Positions 56,745-59,458 of a stretch of 59,458 bases of DNA are shown here, one piece after another. The notes below the pieces were generated by a model. It did not search any database. It was not told the origin of the DNA and was given only the letters and a program-made list of their open reading frames with translations. A program made the position numbers and the translations under genes. The DNA is from Motilimonas pumila (GTDB lineage Bacteria; Pseudomonadota; Gammaproteobacteria; Enterobacterales; CBDFNC01), in assembly GCF_003596335.1 (NCBI RefSeq), contig NZ_QZCH01000026.1, positions 1-59,458 on the forward strand, in the 5' to 3' direction. How positions within the stretch are numbered: position 1 is the first letter of the stretch; the number at the start of each line of letters is the position of its first letter.

Positions 56745-58235
56745 TTATTTTACTTCGATAAAGTCACTGGGTTTCCAGCTGTTATCAAACCAAGCTTGGG
56801 TTGGTGAGTACATCCTAAAAATAATATTAAAGCCTTTACCTTTCGTGGTTTGCACCCAGTTTCCTTCCATGCCTTTTGGTGCGTTTGGCGAAAAATGTAC
56901 TGTGATAGAGCCGTCAGCATTTTGTTTTATGTTTTTACTTAAACCGTCTAATCCTGCGGATTTTTGGTCGGTTTCTAACATCGAACGAGTTTGGTTGTCA
57001 TAAATCATAAACGACCAAAACTTGTCAACCGGTGCATTAGCCGGCAAGGTAACGGTATAGTGTTTGCTGCCATCGAGAACTTGTTTGTTAGCATCCCGTG
57101 TTGCCAGTAAATAATCTGAGCCTTTACCGACGGTTTTTGTCACCATGTCTGGCGTGATACCGGTGGCCATAAAGTGGAAGGTCGCGCGCATGTCAGCGTC
57201 TATCACGCCATTGTCATCTTTAAATTCATGGCCCGAGACTAATGGCGTAAACCACTGTCTGTCTTCATAGCGGAACATTGCTTGTTTCGGATGAAAGTAG
57301 GTTGAGCGAGCCTCTGCCGTCGCGAGCTTAGCTGCTTCCGTTAGAATCCGTTGCATTCGCGCATCAGGTGTAAACTCTTTACCTTTTTCAATGCCAAGGT
57401 TTTTGGCGAGCGAAAGCCATTCGGCATTAAAAATAGCCGTTGGCTCATATTGTATCAGCGCGTTGATTTCGTCGTAGAAAGTGGCATCCATCGCGTGAAT
57501 GGTGTTGTAGTCTACGCCCGAAATATCAATAAACTCAGTGCTGTCTTTTTTACCGTAAGGGTAGAGCTTAGTGGTTTGTTTAAGTTTATCTATGCCTTGT
57601 TGCATTTCAGCCGGTGAGCTTACTAGGCGCAGCAATAGCCAGTGTTGGTAACCTTCACTGACAACTTCAATATAGCCTTCGGGCACTTTTCCTTGCCAAG
57701 TGCTGTGGCGGATAAAATACTTACCTGCTTTGGCCTTATTATCTGGGTGGGTCACGCCGATTCTGTCTACAAACTTAAATGCGGCATTATCCAGTAAGCC
57801 AAGCACAGGTGTCGGAATTTCAAGAATGACGGGGCCATTTTTTACGTCAATTTCAGACGTAATGTAAGGCGTTGTAGTGTTTGCTGTGAGCCAGAGGCTA
57901 TTGGCATCAAGGTTATTTTCTGAAATAGCGATAGTTTGGTTTGGCACCATACCTATGCTTTCATGGCCCAATAATAGACCTTGGATCGAGGCGACGGGGA
58001 TACCAGAAAGAAACACTCTAACGGCATTAGCAACTTGTACAAAGTCTTGCACTTTACTGTGGGTTTCAGCTGTTGGCGCACCATCTTTGTATCTTAGATC
58101 GCCAAGGTAGATTGACTCTACATGGTTAGGGGTGATGATGCTACTTGGCACCTGCGCACTGTATTTTGCCTCTGCTAAAGTCACGGAAGAGAAGCCAAGG
58201 GTGATAAATAGGGTTGCGATGAGTGTTTTTTTCAT
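56745..58235 (-). CDS. DUF1254/DUF1214 secreted protein, intact copy
   Basis: A 496-residue protein with a signal peptide (cleavage TLA-EAK). DUF1254 covers about residues 50-190 and DUF1214 about 335-470; the latter shows LLATRDANKQVLDGSKHYTVTLP, APVDKFWSFMIYDNQTRSMLE and SITVHFSPNAPKGMEGNWVQTTKGKGF. The family is widespread and its reaction unproven. It is the downstream member of a tandem pair, the other being cut by an insertion sequence. Confidence 0.88.
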   Translation of the reverse strand: MKKTLIATLFITLGFSSVTLAEAKYSAQVPSSIITPNHVESIYLGDLRYKDGAPTAETHSKVQDFVQVANAVRVFLSGIPVASIQGLLLGHESIGMVPNQTIAISENNLDANSLWLTANTTTPYITSEIDVKNGPVILEIPTPVLGLLDNAAFKFVDRIGVTHPDNKAKAGKYFIRHSTWQGKVPEGYIEVVSEGYQHWLLLRLVSSPAEMQQGIDKLKQTTKLYPYGKKDSTEFIDISGVDYNTIHAMDATFYDEINALIQYEPTAIFNAEWLSLAKNLGIEKGKEFTPDARMQRILTEAAKLATAEARSTYFHPKQAMFRYEDRQWFTPLVSGHEFKDDNGVIDADMRATFHFMATGITPDMVTKTVGKGSDYLLATRDANKQVLDGSKHYTVTLPANAPVDKFWSFMIYDNQTRSMLETDQKSAGLDGLSKNIKQNADGSITVHFSPNAPKGMEGNWVQTTKGKGFNIIFRMYSPTQAWFDNSWKPSDFIEVK

Positions 58236-58301
58236 GAATATTTCTCTTTTAGGTAAACGGGTTAATTAACAGCTCGTCTGTTACATAGATTGTTAGGCCA
58301 C

Positions 58302-58329
58302 TAACCAGGCCCACTGAAGGGCCTGGTTA
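58302..58329. repeat. 11-bp perfect inverted repeat between the DUF1254 paralogues
   Basis: TAACCAGGCCC (58302-58312) and GGGCCTGGTTA (58319-58329) with loop ACTGAA, just after the stop of the upstream gene. No T-run on either side; possibly an intercistronic processing hairpin. Confidence 0.55.
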
Positions 58330-58334
58330 AGGGG

Positions 58335-59209
58335 TTATTCGCTGACTTTAACCAGGTCGTTAAGCATCCAGTCTTTAAAGAAGGTTTTAGATGTTGGGCG
58401 ATACAACCTGAATAACAAGAAGTAAGCTTCACCGCCTGTCGGCACCCAGTTCGTTTCGTGTCCTTTCGGCGCTTTGGGTCCAAAGTATAAGTCGTAGGAG
58501 CCGTCTGTATTTTTTTGCAGGGTGTCAGCGTTGCGTGAAGAAAGGCCGACGCGGTCGACGCCTTTAACAAAGTTCTTGGTTTCCATGCTATAGACGATGG
58601 CTGACCAAAAGTCTTCTACCGGGGTATCTGCCGGAACATTCAATTTATAGGTGGCTTTACCGTCTAACATTTTGCCTTCAGAGTCTCGAAGGCCGGTTAA
58701 ATAGAACGTTGATCCGCCCAGTTGTTGTGGCAGGTAAGTGACATAGAAATAAGATGCTGCGCGTTTATCAACTAATACTTCATCTTCATCAACAAATGGA
58801 AAGCCTAGTTGCGCTTGCGGGCCAAAATTCCAAAATGACCATTGTAAAAGAGGTTGGCCGCTTTCATCTTTCCACAGTGGGCTGACGGTTTGGTCTGGCT
58901 CAACAAACTTAGATTGCATATGGGCATAAGCCATTAATACTCCCTCACGCATGGCTTGTTTTTGTTCTTTACTTGGGTTAAACGCTTTGCCTTTTTCAAT
59001 GCCCAAATCTTTTAACAAAGAAACCATGGCTTTGTCTTGCATGCGAATGGGGTTTTCTTGTACGACATCATTAATGTCTTGAAAGAAGGTTTCATTATAA
59101 TAAGGCAGGCTATCATAGGCGACTTCTGTCGCATCTAAGTGCTTGGTCTTTGGTGGATTGTTGGCATCAGCAAGGTGGTAAATCTTGATGTGCTTAGCGT
59201 AATCACCGG
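58335..59209 (-). pseudogene. DUF1254/DUF1214 protein, 5' end removed by an IS66-type insertion
   Basis: About 290 codons of the C-terminal part remain, reading from PGDYAKHIKIYHLADANNPP through the DUF1214 block (STFYLTGLRDSEGKMLDGKATY, TPVEDFWSAIVYSMETKNFV, DLYFGPKAPKGHETNWVPTGGEAYFLLF) to its stop at 58335. The frame continues past the internal ATG at 59042 up to the IS junction and then stops. The missing N terminus should lie beyond the element, outside the window. It is a paralogue of the gene at 56745, not a copy. Confidence 0.85.
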
Positions 59210-59231
59210 GTAACTATTCAGCCGCGAGGAC

Positions 59232-59259
59232 TTGACACTAAAATTATGTGATCTAGTTA
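59232..59259 (+). promoter_or_regulatory. Possible transposase promoter
   Basis: A perfect TTGACA (59232-59237) is 16 bases from TAGTTA (59254-59259) inside the IS left end, 55 bases before the transposase start. Confidence 0.4.
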
Positions 59260-59312
59260 ACTTGATCCCACTTCCAACTTGAGTGATCTTTTTGTGGTGG
59301 CAATCTGGTAGG

Positions 59313-59458
59313 ATGAATAAGAAAACATTACCTCCACCGCCAGATTTCGATTCGCCTGAAGAGGCGAAGGATATTATCCAGTTTTTATGGAATAAGTTGG
59401 CAGAACTTGAAGACAGACTAAATCAAAATAGTCGAAATTCTTCTGTGCCGTCATCACA
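59313..59458 (+). CDS. IS66-family transposase, N-terminal part
   Basis: The first 48 codons of a transposase, running off the window. The segment QFLWNKLAELEDRLNQNSRN followed by SSVPSS is typical of the N-terminal coiled-coil region of single-ORF IS66-type (TnpC-like) transposases (LExRLNQNSxNSSxPPSS). No tnpA or tnpB fits between it and the IS end. The start is ATG with only a weak ribosome site. Confidence 0.75.
   Translation, partial: MNKKTLPPPPDFDSPEEAKDIIQFLWNKLAELEDRLNQNSRNSSVPSS

Larger units (their letters stand above)
59210..59458 (+). mobile_element. IS66-family insertion sequence, left end (truncated by window)
   Basis: Sequence identity with the DUF1254 frame ends at GTAACTATTCAGCC; GTAA is the usual terminal tetranucleotide of IS66-family inverted repeats. 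About 100 bases later the transposase starts. The right end and any 8-bp target duplication lie outside, so the boundary is a prediction. Confidence 0.7.

Overview
The window is a contiguous piece of a gammaproteobacterial chromosome, most likely a marine member of the Alteromonadales (Shewanella/Ferrimonas-like). The reasons are the E. coli-like gene orders mltD-gloB-yafS-rnhA-dnaQ, ndk-rlmN-pilW-rodZ-ispG-hisS-yfgM-bamB-der-yfgJ-xseA-guaB-guaA and tadA-mltF-purL, combined with the Vibrio/Shewanella-type polar flagellar genes flgO/flgP/flgT, a TIGR03503-like membrane protein and a chitin-directed secreted protease. No genus can be fixed from the sequence alone. Almost all genes are intact and most of the window is core housekeeping DNA.

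Layout: bases 1-267 are the tail of an rRNA operon (last bases of 23S, 5S rRNA, terminator). 432-10803 holds glgX, argA, an endonuclease/exonuclease/phosphatase-fold protein, mltD, gloB, a yafS-like methyltransferase, the divergent pair rnhA/dnaQ and a TIGR03503-like membrane protein. 10902-11832 is an array of eight tRNA-Asp genes behind one strong promoter, partly built from 112-bp tandem duplications. 11921-28536 has a REC/HD-GYP regulator, then the long ndk-to-guaA housekeeping block (nucleotide synthesis, rRNA/tRNA modification, pilus and cell-shape proteins, isoprenoid and outer-membrane assembly). 28612-29360 is a gene-poor stretch with decayed coding remnants just after guaA.

29445-43290 carries a large secreted metalloprotease (discoidin, Ig-like and chitin-binding modules), tadA, mltF with a repeat-built tail, purL, a PAS-GGDEF-EAL protein and cardiolipin synthase. 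43464-50060 carries a cobT-cobS-cobC operon for the cobalamin nucleotide loop, an LprI-like secreted protein, an unusual 480-residue protein with receiver- and EAL-like traits, a 47-residue DUF3149-like membrane protein with an FNR-like site upstream, a TraB/GumN protein and a short-chain dehydrogenase. 50616-55547 has a highly expressed porin with a long leader, a lipoprotein with a duplicated C-terminal motif, and the flagellar flgPO and flgT units read outward from two facing-away sigma-54 promoters. 55712-59458 has a LysR regulator and two DUF1254/DUF1214 paralogues; the second is cut by an IS66-type insertion whose transposase runs off the window.

Functional links: guaB/guaA and purL make purine nucleotides; mltD, mltF and rodZ act on wall and shape; bamB and yfgM act at the envelope; the HD-GYP and GGDEF-EAL proteins (and possibly the 480-residue protein) point to cyclic-di-GMP signalling; flgO/P/T build the polar flagellar outer ring. 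The least-explained items are the 480-residue protein, the FNR-site small membrane protein, the decayed region after guaA and the duplicated-motif lipoprotein.
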